Below, piece after piece: positions 16,673-28,238 of a stretch of 64,000 nt of DNA; position 1 is the first letter of the stretch; each line of letters begins with the position of its first letter. The position numbers were made by a program, and so were the translations under genes. The notes beneath the pieces are model-generated. The model saw nothing but the letters and a program-made list of their open reading frames with translations. It did not search any database and was not told the DNA's origin. The stretch is from positions 62,001 to 126,000 of the forward strand of contig NZ_CP033058.2 in NCBI RefSeq assembly GCF_003383595.3, written 5' to 3'. This DNA is from Metamycoplasma phocicerebrale (GTDB lineage Bacteria > Bacillota_I > Bacilli_A > Mycoplasmatales > Metamycoplasmataceae).

Positions 16673-18850
16673 TTAGTTAAATGTATCTTCAGCGCCATCA
16701 TTAAATGAAACACTATAACCTTTTAATTCTAATTGAGATTTTAATTCAAAAGCTCCTACTGGAACCTTAACTTTTCTATCAAGTCTAGATAAATTAAATA
16801 AATAACTTAAATTTGATAAAGCAGATGATGACAATCTTTGAGAACTAGTAATTGCAACGCCTATAGTATTTGACCCATTACTAAATTCAATTTTTGTTGG
16901 TGGCATTCCTGGTTCGCCAATTGCCATAACAGAATCAAATTGTCCTCCATCAAGATCGTTCCCACTTATTTCATAATAAGATTTATTACTAAATAATTTT
17001 AGATTTTTCAATTTACGTCTTTGATTAGATGATTTGATATAATCATAAAATTTCAATCCTTTTAAGGATCTAATAGATTGTGCTCGTGAAAGATCTAGTC
17101 TAGTTGGATAACTATTACCGCCTTCGTTATTATCTGGATTTAAACCTGGTCCCATTCCACCTTGAAATACGCTTTCATTATTTCTTACATAATAAGCCAT
17201 TCTTAACCCTTTATTAATTCTTGAATACTTATCAGGTCCATTTAAAATATCTGATTCTTCAAATGCTAAAGTGTTAAAAGTGATTCTAGAAGCTATATCT
17301 GCTCCTTGTTTATTTTCCCAACTAACGTTATAATCAATTGTATTAACTCATTCAACATTTTTAAGAGCTCAAGGGTTTATTGATCAATCATCTAATAAAG
17401 AATTTCCTAAAGTAAATAATGATAATTCCTTAATATGTTTGTTTTCTAATTCTACCAATGAAGAAGTATTAGTTGCTCTATGATCAAAGAATAATTCTAA
17501 TTGTGGTAACTCATTAGGCAAGGCTCTTAATATTTCTTTAAACTCTTGGTTAGCATCTTTCTTACCCATATTTTTAATACGATAAGAAGTTATTTTAACC
17601 CCCTTACGTTTCAAACCTTCTATTAAGTCCTTTGTTTTTAAATAACCACTATAATTTGCAGCATCTATTTCTATAACATAGCCCTCATTTAATTTGCCTT
17701 CAATTGGTTTTTCTCTTGTCAATTTAGAAATTAAAATACCATCAGCATTTCCTATATTAAACTCTCTAAATTTAGGATCATTTGTTGCGTTTTCTTTTTT
17801 TCAGCCTTTATAAATACCTTGAGATATATCATCAGGACTTCTTCCAAAATAACCCTCTATTCCAAAGACTCTTCTTTCTTTATTGTCTCTTTCTAATTTT
17901 GAAGTAACTTTATTAAAACCTGGGGCCGGAGAATATGAATAAGAATCCAATTCTCCATTTTCATTAATATAAGCATTGTCTGGCGAAGCAGTAAATCCTT
18001 GTTTAAGATTATCTTCGGCGCCCTTGCTTAACTTCGTAAATTTTGAGTAATCTAAATTTTTAATTAATCAAGCATATTTAATATTTTCACTTGAAAATTG
18101 CTTTGGCTTTAAATATTCAATCTTTGCTTCAGGTAATAAAAAATTCACTACCTTAGGACTATCAAGTAATCTTTTAAATTTATCTAACAATTTTTGTCAA
18201 ATTAGCTGATTATTTTTAATATGTTGTTCAGGGTCAAACATTTCTGTTTTTTTTAAATTTAAATCTTCAACAAAATTTGGAAAATAGCTTTTTAACCCAG
18301 CTCCAGGAGAACTAATTAATTTCTTCATAGTGGCATTACGTAATTCATCGGTAACTTTAATATTTTTGATGTCACCAACTATTGTACTAATATAAGGGTT
18401 TCTATTTGTAATACCAGCTTTAATATCTCTTTCATCTAATGGTCGACTTGGAGGAGATGTAACTTCAGCTAATACTTTAACTCCATTAATTTCAATAGTT
18501 ATAATTTGGGTACCAGGGTTTTGGGGTTTAGGTTTTGGATCAGGTTTAGGTTTAGGGGTAGGAGTTGGTGTTACTACAGGTGGTTTTAATTTATCTTCAG
18601 GTTTAGTAATTGGAGGTTTTGGGGCTTCTTTTAGTTTTTGATCTGATGAAGAAACATTGGCATTGTCTGTATCAGCAATACCTTTATCAAAAATATTTGG
18701 ATTAGCTCCATTATAATTATTAATTCTTATTCCATTGGCATTTTTTTTATTAGAAGCATATACTACGGAACCAATACCTATGGCTCCCAAACCAGAAAAA
18801 CCTAGTACCAGTAAAGTTATTCTATATTTTTTTTTCTTTATTAAAGACAT
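16673..18850 (-). CDS. Mycoplasma immunoglobulin-binding protein (MIB)
   Basis: 725 aa in code 4. An N-terminal Lys-rich hydrophobic anchor (LLVLGFSGLGAIGIGSVVY) is followed by a disordered Pro/Lys/Thr-rich spacer (TPTPTPKPKPDPKPK, about 95-115) and a large folded region with leucine-rich-like spacing, including GYVIEIDAANYSGYLKTKDL and FYDYIKSSNQRRKLKNLKL. This layout matches 'putative immunoglobulin-blocking virulence proteins', which clamp the antibody light chain and VH/VL face and hand the complex to MIP. The MIP gene follows after 27 bases, so the pair is probably one transcription unit. There is no lipobox Cys, so anchoring is through the N-terminal helix. Confidence 0.9.
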
Positions 18851-19036
18851 AATATCATCCTACCCATTTTATATATTTCATTATTTTAATTTTAATAATT
18901 AAAATATTCGTTCCAAAAGCAATTCAATTTATTTAATTTTATACTTTTAAAACTTAAAAATTGAAAAATCCTATAAAAAATTGTTTTTGTATTTAAAAAT
19001 GCAATAAAAGCAAATTATTTTGCATATTTTGGTAAA

Positions 19037-19058
19037 CAAAAAAACAAATTTTGTTTTT
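19037..19058 (-). terminator. AT-only hairpin downstream of the DUF1600-like gene
   Basis: AAAAACAA/TTGTTTTT with a 3-base loop, running into T-rich sequence on the minus strand, 20 bases after the stop at 19077. Weak stem, plausible position. Confidence 0.45.
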
Positions 19059-19076
19059 AATTAATTCACTTAAAAT

Positions 19077-19952
19077 TTACAATTTTATAAATTTATTATA
19101 TTTAAGAAAATCTTGATCTTTTTTTATTTTTTCATTATAAAGTTTTATTTTACATACACTTTTTCAAAACCATGATACTGAAATAGTAAACAAAACAGAC
19201 AATGATGGAAAACTTAAGTTTAATAAAACTTTTAAAAATATACTATCACCTGAATAACCCCATGGTTCTCTAAAATTCATCATTGGATAAATTGTAATTT
19301 GAAGTTTTATATATATATCCCAACCGTTTTTTTCTTTTTCAGATATTTTAAAATTAGTCAAAAATTCATCGACTACCTTAATACCAACAAAGTAAACGGC
19401 TACAGTAAAAAAATAGTAAAAAAATGAAAACAAAGAAGACAAATATAAATCATATTTATTTAAAACTATCGTTTTTCTAGTAGTAATAAAAAATGATATT
19501 CCGATAATAGGATTAATTAAATGAACTAAAAATGTAAGAATTATTTCAATTAATGGTATTTTATTACTTTCTTTAACAAAGAAATAAACATATGGAACAA
19601 TAATAAATCAAAAAATAGTAAATGTAATAGTTATATAAACTATTGAAAAGAAAAATAGTCTTTTAATTCAAACATATTTTGGCATTATTGCTAGCAAAAT
19701 CAATGATGCGCCTAAAAGAATATTTGAAACATATGTAAAAGTAAATCTAACTTGAAAAAAGGCCCCTGAAACAGTTGGCAATAAATCTAAATTAAAAATT
19801 CTTTCCTTTTCTTTTTGTGTTAATTTAGACAAAGCTTCTGTCATTTTATTAGATATAGAAAATCATCCGCCAACAAATGAAATAGAAACTAATAACAAAA
19901 TTATAATTCCAAATGAAAGCAATAATCTTCTCTTAATTTTAGTTAATTCCAT
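19077..19952 (-). CDS. Six-helix membrane protein, FAR-17a/DUF1600-like
   Basis: 291 aa in code 4, with about six predicted membrane helices. The start at 19952 follows AAAGGTAAG. The pattern 'FLVHLINPIIGISFF' (His and Pro in the third or fourth helix), a YP in 'QITIYPMMNF' and the final helix resemble the FAR-17a/AIG1-like and DUF1600 membrane proteins that are common in mycoplasmas and whose substrate is unknown. Family membership is a pattern-based judgement. It lies alone between MIB and the str operon, with hairpins on both sides. Confidence 0.7.
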
Positions 19953-19984
19953 ATACTTACCTTTTAAAAAAATTATACTTAAAA

Positions 19985-20014
19985 AATAAAAACACAAACA
20001 CAAAATGTTTGCGT
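19985..20014 (-). terminator. Terminator of the str operon
   Basis: Minus strand: ACGCAAACA, loop TTTTG, TGTTTGTGT (9 bp, one G-U), followed by TTTTATTTTTT. It starts 21 bases after the fusA stop. Confidence 0.85.
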
Positions 20015-20034
20015 CTCTAATATATTATTTTAAA

Positions 20035-22128
20035 TTATTCTTCATCAGATGAAACTTTTCCACCACGTTTTTTAATAATTTCATCTGCTAAATTACGAGG
20101 TAATTTTTCATAATGATCAAATCACATTTGGTAAGTTCCACGACCTGTAGTCATAGATCTCAATTGAGTTGCATAACCAAACATTTCGCTTAGAGGAATG
20201 TAAGATTTAATAACATGTGCTCCATCATTTCTTGTTTCGTTATCACGAACTTGCCCACGTCTTCTTGAAATATCACCCATAACATCTCCAAAGAAATCTT
20301 CAGGAACAACAACAGCTACATCCATAATTGGTTCTAATAAAACTGTTCCTAATTGTTCACGACCTTTTGTAAGCGATTTAGAAGCAGCAATTTTATATGC
20401 TAATTCTGAAGAGTCGACTTCATGGTATGAACCATCAAATAATGTTGCTTTAATGTCAATCATTGGGTACCCCGCAAGAATACCAATGTCCATTTTTTCT
20501 CTAAGACCTTTTTCAATTGACTTGATATATTCTTTAGGAATCTTACCCCCAACAATTTTGTCAACAAATTCAAAACCTCCATCTGGATTAGGTTCATATT
20601 TAATTCATACGTGACCATATTGCCCTTTACCACCAGATTGTTTCTTGTGAATACCTTCAACTTCTGCTGATTTAGTAATCGTTTCACGATATGAAACTTG
20701 AGGTGCTCCAACACTTACTTCTACTTTAAATTCACGTTTTAATCTATCAACAATAATATCTAAGTGTAATTCTCCCATACCAGCAATAATTGTTTGGCCT
20801 GTTTCTTCATCTGTATAGTATTTAAATGTAGGATCTTCAGCTCCTAAACGTTGTAATGCTAAAGATAATTTTTCAGAAGCGTCTTTTGTTTTAGGTTCAA
20901 TAGCTTGAGATATAACTGGTTCTGGAAAATTCATATTTTCTAAAACTATATCTTTATGTTTATCATCAATTAATGTATTTCCAGTTGTTGTATATTTTAA
21001 TCCGACAGCTGCAGCAATATCCCCTGTTCTAACTTCATCAATATCAGTTCTTGAATTGGCATGCATTAATAAAATACGACTTAATCTTTCTTTTTCGCCC
21101 TTTGTTGAGTTTGCAACATAAGAGCCTTTTGTAATAACTCCACTATAAACTCTAAAGAATGTTAAATTTCCTACAAATGGGTCATTCATAACTTTAAATG
21201 CTAATGATGAAAAGAATTCATCGTCAGAAGCTGGTATATTAATTTCTTCATCACCTTTATAAGCTTTCATAGCTGGAATATCTAATGGGCTAGGCAAATA
21301 ATCCACAACAGCATCTAACATAAATTTAACACCTTTATTTTTAAATGATGTTCCACATACTACTGGAAAATATGTAGATGTTAAGGTTGCTTTTCTAATC
21401 GCCTTCTTTAGCAATTCGGCAGAAACTTCTTGTTCAGTTAATAATAATTCCATAATTTCTTCATCAAAATCTGCTAATGATTCTGCTAGCGAAGCACGCA
21501 ATAAATGTGCTTCATCTTTTAAATGATCTGGAATTTCAATTTCTTTGACATTTTCATCAACCGAACCATCAAATTCATAAGCTTTCATAGTCACTAAATC
21601 TACAACACCCATAAATTGAGCTTCTTCTCCAATGTTTAATTGAATTGCATGCGCATTTGCTCCTAATAATTTTCTTAAAGATTCAATTGATGCTTTAAAA
21701 TTTGCACCCATTTTATCCATTTTATTAACATAAACAATTCTAGGCACTTTATAGTTTGTTGCTTGTCTTCAAACTGTCTCAGTTTGTGGTTCGACACCTG
21801 ATTGTGCATCAAGAACAGTTACTGCTCCATCTAATACACGTAGTGAACGTTCAACTTCAATAGTAAAGTCAACGTGGCCCGGGGTGTCAATTATATTTAA
21901 TCTTTTATGTTTTCAATAAGCTGTTGTAGCAGCTGAGGTTATTGTTATACCACGTTCTTGTTCTTGGGCCATTCAATCCATTTGTGAAGCACCTTCATGT
22001 GTTTCACCTATTTTATGAATTTTACCTGTATGATATAGAACTCTTTCTGTGGTTGTAGTTTTACCAGCGTCAATATGCGCCATAATTCCAATATTACGAT
22101 AATCTTCTAATTTATATTCTCTAGACAT
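20035..22128 (-). CDS. fusA: Elongation factor G
   Basis: 697 aa, normal length, once TGA codons are read as Trp. A GTPase that drives mRNA-tRNA translocation on the ribosome. Seen: G1 [12 protein letters not shown], the switch I region [10 protein letters not shown]3 [10 protein letters not shown]4 NKMDKMGA, then domains II-V with GMGELHLDI and GRGTYQM near the end. It is the last gene of rpsL-rpsG-fusA, starting 33 bases after rpsG with an AGGAAAA ribosome-binding site; no tuf gene follows in this window. A terminator closes the operon. Confidence 0.98.
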
Positions 22129-22161
22129 ATTTTTTCCTATTCTTATAAATTGATAAAATTA

Positions 22162-22644
<483 letters not shown>

Positions 22645-22661
22645 CTAATTTAACTTTTTAA

Positions 22662-23078
22662 TTAATTACTTTTTGGTTTCTTTGTACCATATACTGAACG
22701 AGCTTGTTTTCTGTTATTAACTCCCGCAGCATCTTGTGTTCCACGCACAATTGTATATCTTACTCCGGGTAAATCTTTAACTTTACCTCCACGAATTAAA
22801 ACAACTGAGTGTTCTTGTAAATTGTGACCTTCTCCTGGAATATAAGCTGTAACTTCTTGTCCATTTGATAATCTAACACGGGCATATTTACGAATAGCTG
22901 AGTTAGGTTTTTTAGGTGTCATTGTAGCAACCCGAGTACATACACCACGTTTAAATGGCGCCGGAATTGCATTTTCTTTTTTTAGTAAAGAGTTATACAT
23001 TTTTCCTAAAGCAGGAGCTTTAGATTTTGTAGTTTTATCTCTACGGCCTTGTTTAACTAATTGAGCAACTGTAGGCAT
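22662..23078 (-). CDS. rpsL: 30S ribosomal protein S12
   Basis: 138 aa. S12 sits at the decoding centre. The [18 protein letters not shown] block and the loop with the Lys residues altered in streptomycin-resistant strains (TPKKPNS and [11 protein letters not shown]) are intact, so no resistance substitution is visible at those lysines. First gene of the str operon, with an AGAAAGGAA ribosome-binding site and its own promoter upstream. Confidence 0.98.
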   Translation of the reverse strand: MPTVAQLVKQGRRDKTTKSKAPALGKMYNSLLKKENAIPAPFKRGVCTRVATMTPKKPNSAIRKYARVRLSNGQEVTAYIPGEGHNLQEHSVVLIRGGKVKDLPGVRYTIVRGTQDAAGVNNRKQARSVYGTKKPKSN

Positions 23079-23157
23079 TTTTTTCCTTTCTTTATTTTTA
23101 AAATAATTTTTTTAATAATGTTTGGTATTTTCTAACTAAATTGAAAAATACTTATAA

Positions 23158-23163
23158 ATTATA
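23158..23163 (-). promoter_or_regulatory. -10 element of the str operon promoter
   Basis: A perfect TATAAT on the minus strand (preceded by GTTG), about 80 bases upstream of the rpsL start. No clear -35 is visible. Confidence 0.5.
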
Positions 23164-23221
23164 CAACAACTAAACCGGTGTTTCATATTTTTTTATAAAT
23201 TTTTTATATTTTAAAAAGTTA

Positions 23222-23249
23222 AAAAATAAAAGTGGTAATTTAGCCACTT
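23222..23249 (-). terminator. Terminator overlapping the end of the small lipoprotein gene
   Basis: Minus strand: AAGTGG, 8-base loop, CCACTT, then TTATTTTTT. The TAA stop of the lipoprotein gene lies in the loop. Confidence 0.75.
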
Positions 23250-23827
23250 AAATTAAGGTGTTTTTTATCTATTTTTATCTTTTTATCTTTAATTTCTTTA
23301 ATAAATTTTTCTAATAAAATATTTTTATTTTTTAATTCCTCAATAGTGAGATTGTAATCTATATTATTTTCCGTTTTTAAATATTCTTCTATTTCTTTAG
23401 TTAAAACTTCATATTTTGGATTTATTATATTAGCTAAAGTTCAAACTGAGAAATCATTAATATTTTTTAAATATTGAGAAATAATATCTATTTTTTGTTG
23501 TTTAATATCACTAAAACGTTTAATAATATTAGAAATTCTTGTTTCGGCTTCTTCTTTTAGTTTTTCAAATGTATTTACTTCATCAATGCGTTTTTGTTTT
23601 AAGTCTTGTATTAAAGCATTTAAGTCATTTTTTAAAGCTATAACATCCTGATCAGTTGTGTTTGGAAAAAAATTATCTACATCTTTAATTGTATTAAATA
23701 CTTTATTTTTTACATAATTTAAAAGTGAATACTTTAAATTTTCAAATTTAACACAAGAAACCATCATAGGAGCCACAAACAGCGGGCTTAAAGCTAATAA
23801 AGGCAATCATTTAATATTTTTTTTCAT
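23240..23827 (-). CDS. Small lipoprotein of unknown function
   Basis: 195 aa in code 4. The start at 23827 gives a classic mycoplasma lipoprotein signal, Lys-rich then hydrophobic, ending in lipobox 'MMVSC' (Cys25). The mature part is mostly charged alpha-helix with coiled-coil character and few aromatic residues. I do not recognise a family. The signal begins with a TGA-encoded Trp. It has a terminator at its end and starts 17 bases after the stop of the membrane protein gene at 23845, so it is probably the last gene of that unit. Confidence 0.75.
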
Positions 23828-23844
23828 AATATTATTTTTACTTA

Positions 23845-24948
23845 TTATTCTATATTTAATAAAAACTTAGATATTAAATAATCTTGATATTTTATTAAAA
23901 AATCTGGAAGCATATCTTCATTTATTTTTTTGCCTTCATCCATTGTGTAAGTAATTGACACATTTGTATTGTAAAATAAATCTTCAATTTCTGCATCACG
24001 ATAAAATAATCATGAATTTTTAGAAACAGGTTGATAAAGCGGATCAATTGTACGAGCAGAATAAACATATTCTTCATATTTTTTATTAAATTCTTCTTTA
24101 GACATTTTTGATAAATCTTCAGTCTCTTTTAATATTTTTGCTTTTCTATCTGCTTGTTCCATTCAAAGAACTTCTTTTTCTATTTTTGTTAAATTAGCAG
24201 GTTCTACAGTTAATTTATTTTTTTCACTTTCAATATTAAGACTTTTACCTTTTTCTATACTTTCATTAACTTCTGCAAAATATTTTATTTTAAAAAGTTG
24301 GCTTAAAAACAAAGGATATTGTTTTTTAAATTCAATTTCACTCATATCATTATAAAAACCAATTCATTTCGAAAAAACATTAGGTAATAACACATTTGAT
24401 GACCTTAATTTCTTCAAATCAATACTAATTTTTTTAGGATAATTTTTATCTAATGCTTCCTTTTTCAATTCTTTTAAGGAAACAAGCTCATTATAAACAT
24501 CTTCATTTGTATTCTTATATTGAGGATAATTAAATTTGACATAGCGTAATACAAAATGAGATATTACAAAAGCACCAAGCATTATTAAACCAATTTCATA
24601 AGCTGCTATAAAAACCGGTGCATACGAGACATTGCCACTATTGTATACCCTTACTAATGCAAATAAAGAAATAAATACTTGAGAAAAAATAATCAAAACA
24701 ATTATTATAATATTAAAAAATGCATTACTTTTAAAACTAAGGCCTTGAATATAATCTTTAACAAGATACTCGCTCAAAACTTTTTGAGTTTTATCAATAG
24801 TTCTTTTGTAGTTTATGAAATATTTAATCAACAAATACATATTAACAATCATCAATAGTGTAACAATAGCTGAAAACAATAAAAATGAACCCGAAGCTTT
24901 TTGTGTGCTTGTAGCACTTGAACTTGTATCATATAAAATTTCGTTCAT
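23845..24948 (-). CDS. Membrane protein of unknown function (downstream partner)
   Basis: 367 aa in code 4. The start is set at 24948 because AGGAAG lies at the right spacing before it; the ATG at 24963 overlaps that site. Three strong hydrophobic helices lie in the first 165 residues (FLLFSAIVTLLMIVNMYLL; FNIIIIVLIIFSQVFISLF; the third around AAYEIGLIMLGAFVISHF), followed by a ~200-residue hydrophilic, probably cytoplasmic, tail. No known motif. It lies 19 bases after the stop of the membrane gene at 24968-25912 and is likely co-transcribed with it. Confidence 0.7.
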
Positions 24949-24967
24949 GTTACTTCCTTTCATTTTT

Positions 24968-25912
24968 TTAATCGTCTAATTTAGAAGAATCTAAATTTTC
25001 TAAATCTTTATTCAAATTTTTTTCAATGCTATTTTTTTTGTTTAAATTCGAATTTTTATTTTGTTCGTTTGTTTCAAATATTAATATTATTTTGTCAATT
25101 AATTTTTCCCTAGGCAAATCTTCTGCTCCAAAAATGTTTAATTTATTTGCCATTAAAATTAGTTTTTCATTATCTAAACTATTTAATTGATCACGATAAT
25201 TAATATTATTTTTTTGATTTATATCTGCTTGTGTTGATATAAATGCTTGATCGATATTATTAGAAATTTTTGAAGAATTTTCTTGTTGCATCATTTGTGC
25301 AAATGATTCAAAGTTTGGTGCCCCAGAATTTTGCATTTGTGCTTGAATTTTTACATATCTAAACATTTTAATAATTTTTCCACACGGTCAATAAAAAACA
25401 AAATAACCTATTGGTAAGGCAATTGTGTAAACTAAATTTAATATTCTATTTATATTTCAAATTTGTATGTTAAATAAACTACCTATACCTCAAAATAAAT
25501 TAATTGCAACTATAAAAATTAAAAAAGCATATATGCTTGATAGCCAAGGCGAATAAACACTAAAATCCTTCGCTTTTAATGATTTTATTCAAAATACTAA
25601 ATGAAATGCTAATATAGCTATTCCTAATAACATACTAAATAAAGAAATAATAAATGTTCTTACATATGTTTGTCTTGCAAAGCCTTGAACTTCTGTTGGA
25701 GTTAATTTGGAATTTGATTGCGATATAGCTACAAGGTAGTTCTGAATATAACTTTCTTTTCTAACTGCATATTCAATAAAAATAGTTAACAACAATAAAG
25801 TTACAATTGATAAAAATATAGTAAAAAGAATTCATCTTATACTAAACTTTTTCTTATGATCTTCATACAATTGATCAGTTGTTGAATAAGTTGTCAAATC
25901 TATGTCTCTCAT
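24968..25912 (-). CDS. Membrane protein with C-terminal SAP/Rho_N-like segment
   Basis: 314 aa in code 4. Four predicted membrane helices in the first 180 residues (around FTIFLSIVTLLLLTIFIEY, IISLFSMLLGIAILAFHLVF, SIYAFLIFIVAINLFWG, LVYTIALPIGYFVFYW), then a Gln/Asn-rich soluble tail. In the tail, 'LDNEKLILMANKLNIFGAEDLPREKLIDKI' (about 255-285) has the spacing of SAP/Rho_N-type helix-extended-helix motifs (L..LA..L.I...L.R..LI..I). That resemblance is my pattern reading only. It forms a two-gene unit with the next membrane protein. Confidence 0.7.
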
Positions 25913-25961
25913 AATACCCTCCTTTTGGTAAAATTTTATAATATAAATTATATATTATATG

Positions 25962-26864
25962 TTAATTTAATTTATTGACTTCAATTTCTTTTAACATAAT
26001 ATTAGGAATTGGGGCTTCAAAATGCTTTATTTTTCCTTTATTATCTACAAAATCGAGTTGCATAGCATGCAGCCTTTGATTAAAATCATCTATTTTTTTA
26101 TTATATATTGGATCTCCGTAAATAGGGTGTTTTATATAGTTTAAATGAACGCGTATTTGATGTGTTCTCCCTGTTTTTAAATTACATTTAATAAGAGTTT
26201 TTTCTTTATTATCTATTTTTAGATAATCTAAAACTTCTATCATTGTGTAGGCATTTTTAGCATTTTGTTGCGAAACTGTAAATTTTTGTCTGTTTTTAGT
26301 ATCCCTTGCTATTGGCAAATCAATATGCATTTTTTTATTAGCAATTTTGCCATCAACTATTGCAATATATGTTCTATCTATTTTATGTTCTTTCAATAAA
26401 GAAGCAAAATAATTATGTGTTGCGTTGTTTTTGGCAATAATCAAAAGACCACTTGTATCTTTATCGATTCTATGAACTACACCCAATCTTAACAAACCAT
26501 TTACATCGCTTAAATTATTTTTAAAATGATACATTAGAGCATTAACTAAAGTATTATCATAATGTCCTGGAGCTGGATGAACAGTCATTCCGGAAGGTTT
26601 ATTTATTACTAAATAGTCTTCATTTTCAAAAATAATATCAATATCTATATTTTGGGGTTCTACAGTTGTTTGTTTATCTAATAATTTAGTTACTTCAATT
26701 GCATCATTTTCTTTAACAATATATTTATTTTTGTTTATTTTTATACCATTAACAAAAACAGCTCCTTGAGATATTAATTCTTGAATATCATTCCTAGTTA
26801 TTGTTGAATTGTTTGTAATATATTTATCTATTCTTTCTGAATAAGTAGCTATTAGTTTTACCAT
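25962..26864 (-). CDS. RluA/RluD-family 23S rRNA pseudouridine synthase
   Basis: 300 aa. An N-terminal S4 RNA-binding domain (residues 10-60, ending in VFVNGIKINKNKYIVKENDAIEV) is followed by the synthase domain with the catalytic HRIDKDTSGL motif (Asp nucleophile near residue 140) and GRTHQIRVHL. Mycoplasmas usually keep an RluD-type enzyme that modifies helix 69 of 23S rRNA; the exact site cannot be read from sequence. There is no ribosome-binding site: an extended -10 (TGTTATAAT) ends 9 bases before the ATG, so the mRNA should be leaderless. Confidence 0.93.
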   Translation of the reverse strand: MVKLIATYSERIDKYITNNSTITRNDIQELISQGAVFVNGIKINKNKYIVKENDAIEVTKLLDKQTTVEPQNIDIDIIFENEDYLVINKPSGMTVHPAPGHYDNTLVNALMYHFKNNLSDVNGLLRLGVVHRIDKDTSGLLIIAKNNATHNYFASLLKEHKIDRTYIAIVDGKIANKKMHIDLPIARDTKNRQKFTVSQQNAKNAYTMIEVLDYLKIDNKEKTLIKCNLKTGRTHQIRVHLNYIKHPIYGDPIYNKKIDDFNQRLHAMQLDFVDNKGKIKHFEAPIPNIMLKEIEVNKLN

Positions 26865-26873
26865 AATCTTTAA

Positions 26874-26882
26874 ATTATAACA
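26874..26882 (-). promoter_or_regulatory. Extended -10 promoter for the RluD-like gene
   Basis: TGTTATAAT on the minus strand, 9 bases from the ATG at 26864. It faces the IMPACT promoter; the two elements are 3 bases apart. Confidence 0.65.
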
Positions 26883-26885
26883 TTT

Positions 26886-26894
26886 TGCTATAAT
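26886..26894 (+). promoter_or_regulatory. Extended -10 promoter for the IMPACT gene
   Basis: TGCTATAAT, a perfect TGnTATAAT, 7 bases before the ATG at 26902. No ribosome-binding site fits between, predicting a leaderless transcript. Confidence 0.7.
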
Positions 26895-26901
26895 TATCTA
26901 T

Positions 26902-27243
26902 ATGAAGTTGTTAGAAATAAAAAAATCCAAATTTTATCCTTTTTTGTTTAATGTTTCATCTAAAGAAGAAGTAAAACAAATTATTTTAAAAATAAAACAA
27001 GAGCATAAAAAAGCTAAACATGTTGTATATGCTTTTATTATTGAACAAAATAACACTATTTTAAGCGGATTCAGCGATGATAATGAACCAAAGGGAGTCG
27101 CAGGAAGACCCTTGTACAATTTACTTGAAAACAAAAAAATAATAAATAAATTAATTGTTATAGTTAGATACTTTGGAGGTATAGAATTAGGAAAAAGCAA
27201 TTTATTAAGAGCATATTTGCAAGCAGGAAAACTATTATTTTAA
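26902..27243 (+). CDS. IMPACT/YigZ-family protein, N-terminal domain only
   Basis: 113 aa. It matches the UPF0029 N-terminal domain of bacterial YigZ/YvyE: KAKHVVYAF, SDDNEPKGVAGRPLYN (consensus SDDGEP.GTAG.P), VRYFGGIELGKSNLLRAY (consensus VRYFGG.KLG.GGL.RAY). Typical bacterial members are about 200 aa with a second C-terminal domain; here the protein ends directly after the first domain, at a clean TAA with no remnant reading on. Bacterial function is unclear; the eukaryotic relative IMPACT inhibits Gcn2. Expressed from its own promoter, divergent from the RluD-like gene. Confidence 0.85.
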   Translation: MKLLEIKKSKFYPFLFNVSSKEEVKQIILKIKQEHKKAKHVVYAFIIEQNNTILSGFSDDNEPKGVAGRPLYNLLENKKIINKLIVIVRYFGGIELGKSNLLRAYLQAGKLLF

Positions 27244-27293
27244 TAAAAAAATATCCTACATTATTTTTTTATTATTAGATTTTTAAAAACCAC

Positions 27294-28046
27294 TTATTTT
27301 TGAAATAAAACTTCTTTTGTTTTTTCATCTATTTTTTGCATTTCAATTGTTTCATTTTTTTCTTCGCCTTTACTGTATTTTTTAATATAAATAAATTGTA
27401 AAGAATTTATAGTAAAACTTATGCATTGTCAAACAATCATACCAACTACATTAATTAATTCAGCATCTTTTGAAACCACTGAAAAAATAAAATGTAATAA
27501 TCATACAACGCAATTAAATAAAAACAATAAAGCCATATAAGGGCTTACTCCATGAAAGTCTTTTTTTCTCATCCCTGTAATAAATTGAGGTAAAAAGGCC
27601 AATGTAGTAAAAGCTGGAGCTATCAACGAAATAATCAAAGCATTTACCCCGTCTAATTTAGCAAATTTTGTAGGTATTGTTCATCTTAATATAAAAGCTA
27701 TAAATAAAATTAAATAAATACCAGCTATTGTAGATATTGAAGAAATAACACCAGTCATCATATGTTTTGTTTTTTTAGAATAAAAATGATATAAAAAATA
27801 CATGGTAAAAGTATATATTATGCCACAAATAAAATTTGAAACAAAAATACTAATTGAAGTTGCGTCATTATTATGTCATACTCCAAGAGCAGTTCACATT
27901 AACAAACCAATGTAAAAAATTCAAAAAGAAAAAAAATTAACTTTTCCTGTTTTCTTTGCTTTCAGTTGATAAACCAATTGAGGAATACCTAATCCAACTG
28001 TAATAATCGCACCAATATATCCAAACACCTGCGCAGCAATTGACAT
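27294..28046 (-). CDS. PQ-loop (SWEET/cystinosin-like) membrane transporter
   Basis: 250 aa in code 4, seven predicted membrane helices. Two PQ-loop repeats are clear: GIPQLVYQLKAKKTGKVNFF (about residues 21-40) and FLPQFITGMRKKDFHGVSPY (about 150-170), each with the Pro-Gln hinge at the end of the first helix of a triple-helix bundle. PQ-loop proteins include SemiSWEET/SWEET sugar carriers and amino-acid exporters. It is transcribed away from the GH16 glucanase gene across a 192-base gap, so a sugar substrate is attractive but unproven. The start at 28046 follows AAAGGGGATTT. Confidence 0.85.
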
Positions 28047-28238
28047 AATAAATCCCCTTTCTTATTTAAATTTAAAAGCCTTATTATTATATAATAATAT
28101 TTTTTTAATTTCTATTTTTGGCACAATACACTACTTTTAATAAAATTATTCAAAAAAATAATCGTTTTTAAAATTTTATTTTTTATTTTTCTATTATTAT
28201 ATGAATAATATAAAATAAAATATGAATTGGGGATTATT

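Noticed and set aside
20460..20714. Minus-strand 84-aa frame inside the fusA region in another frame
   Set aside because: fusA is continuous in code 4 with all its domains; this frame is a shadow and fusA has no frameshift.
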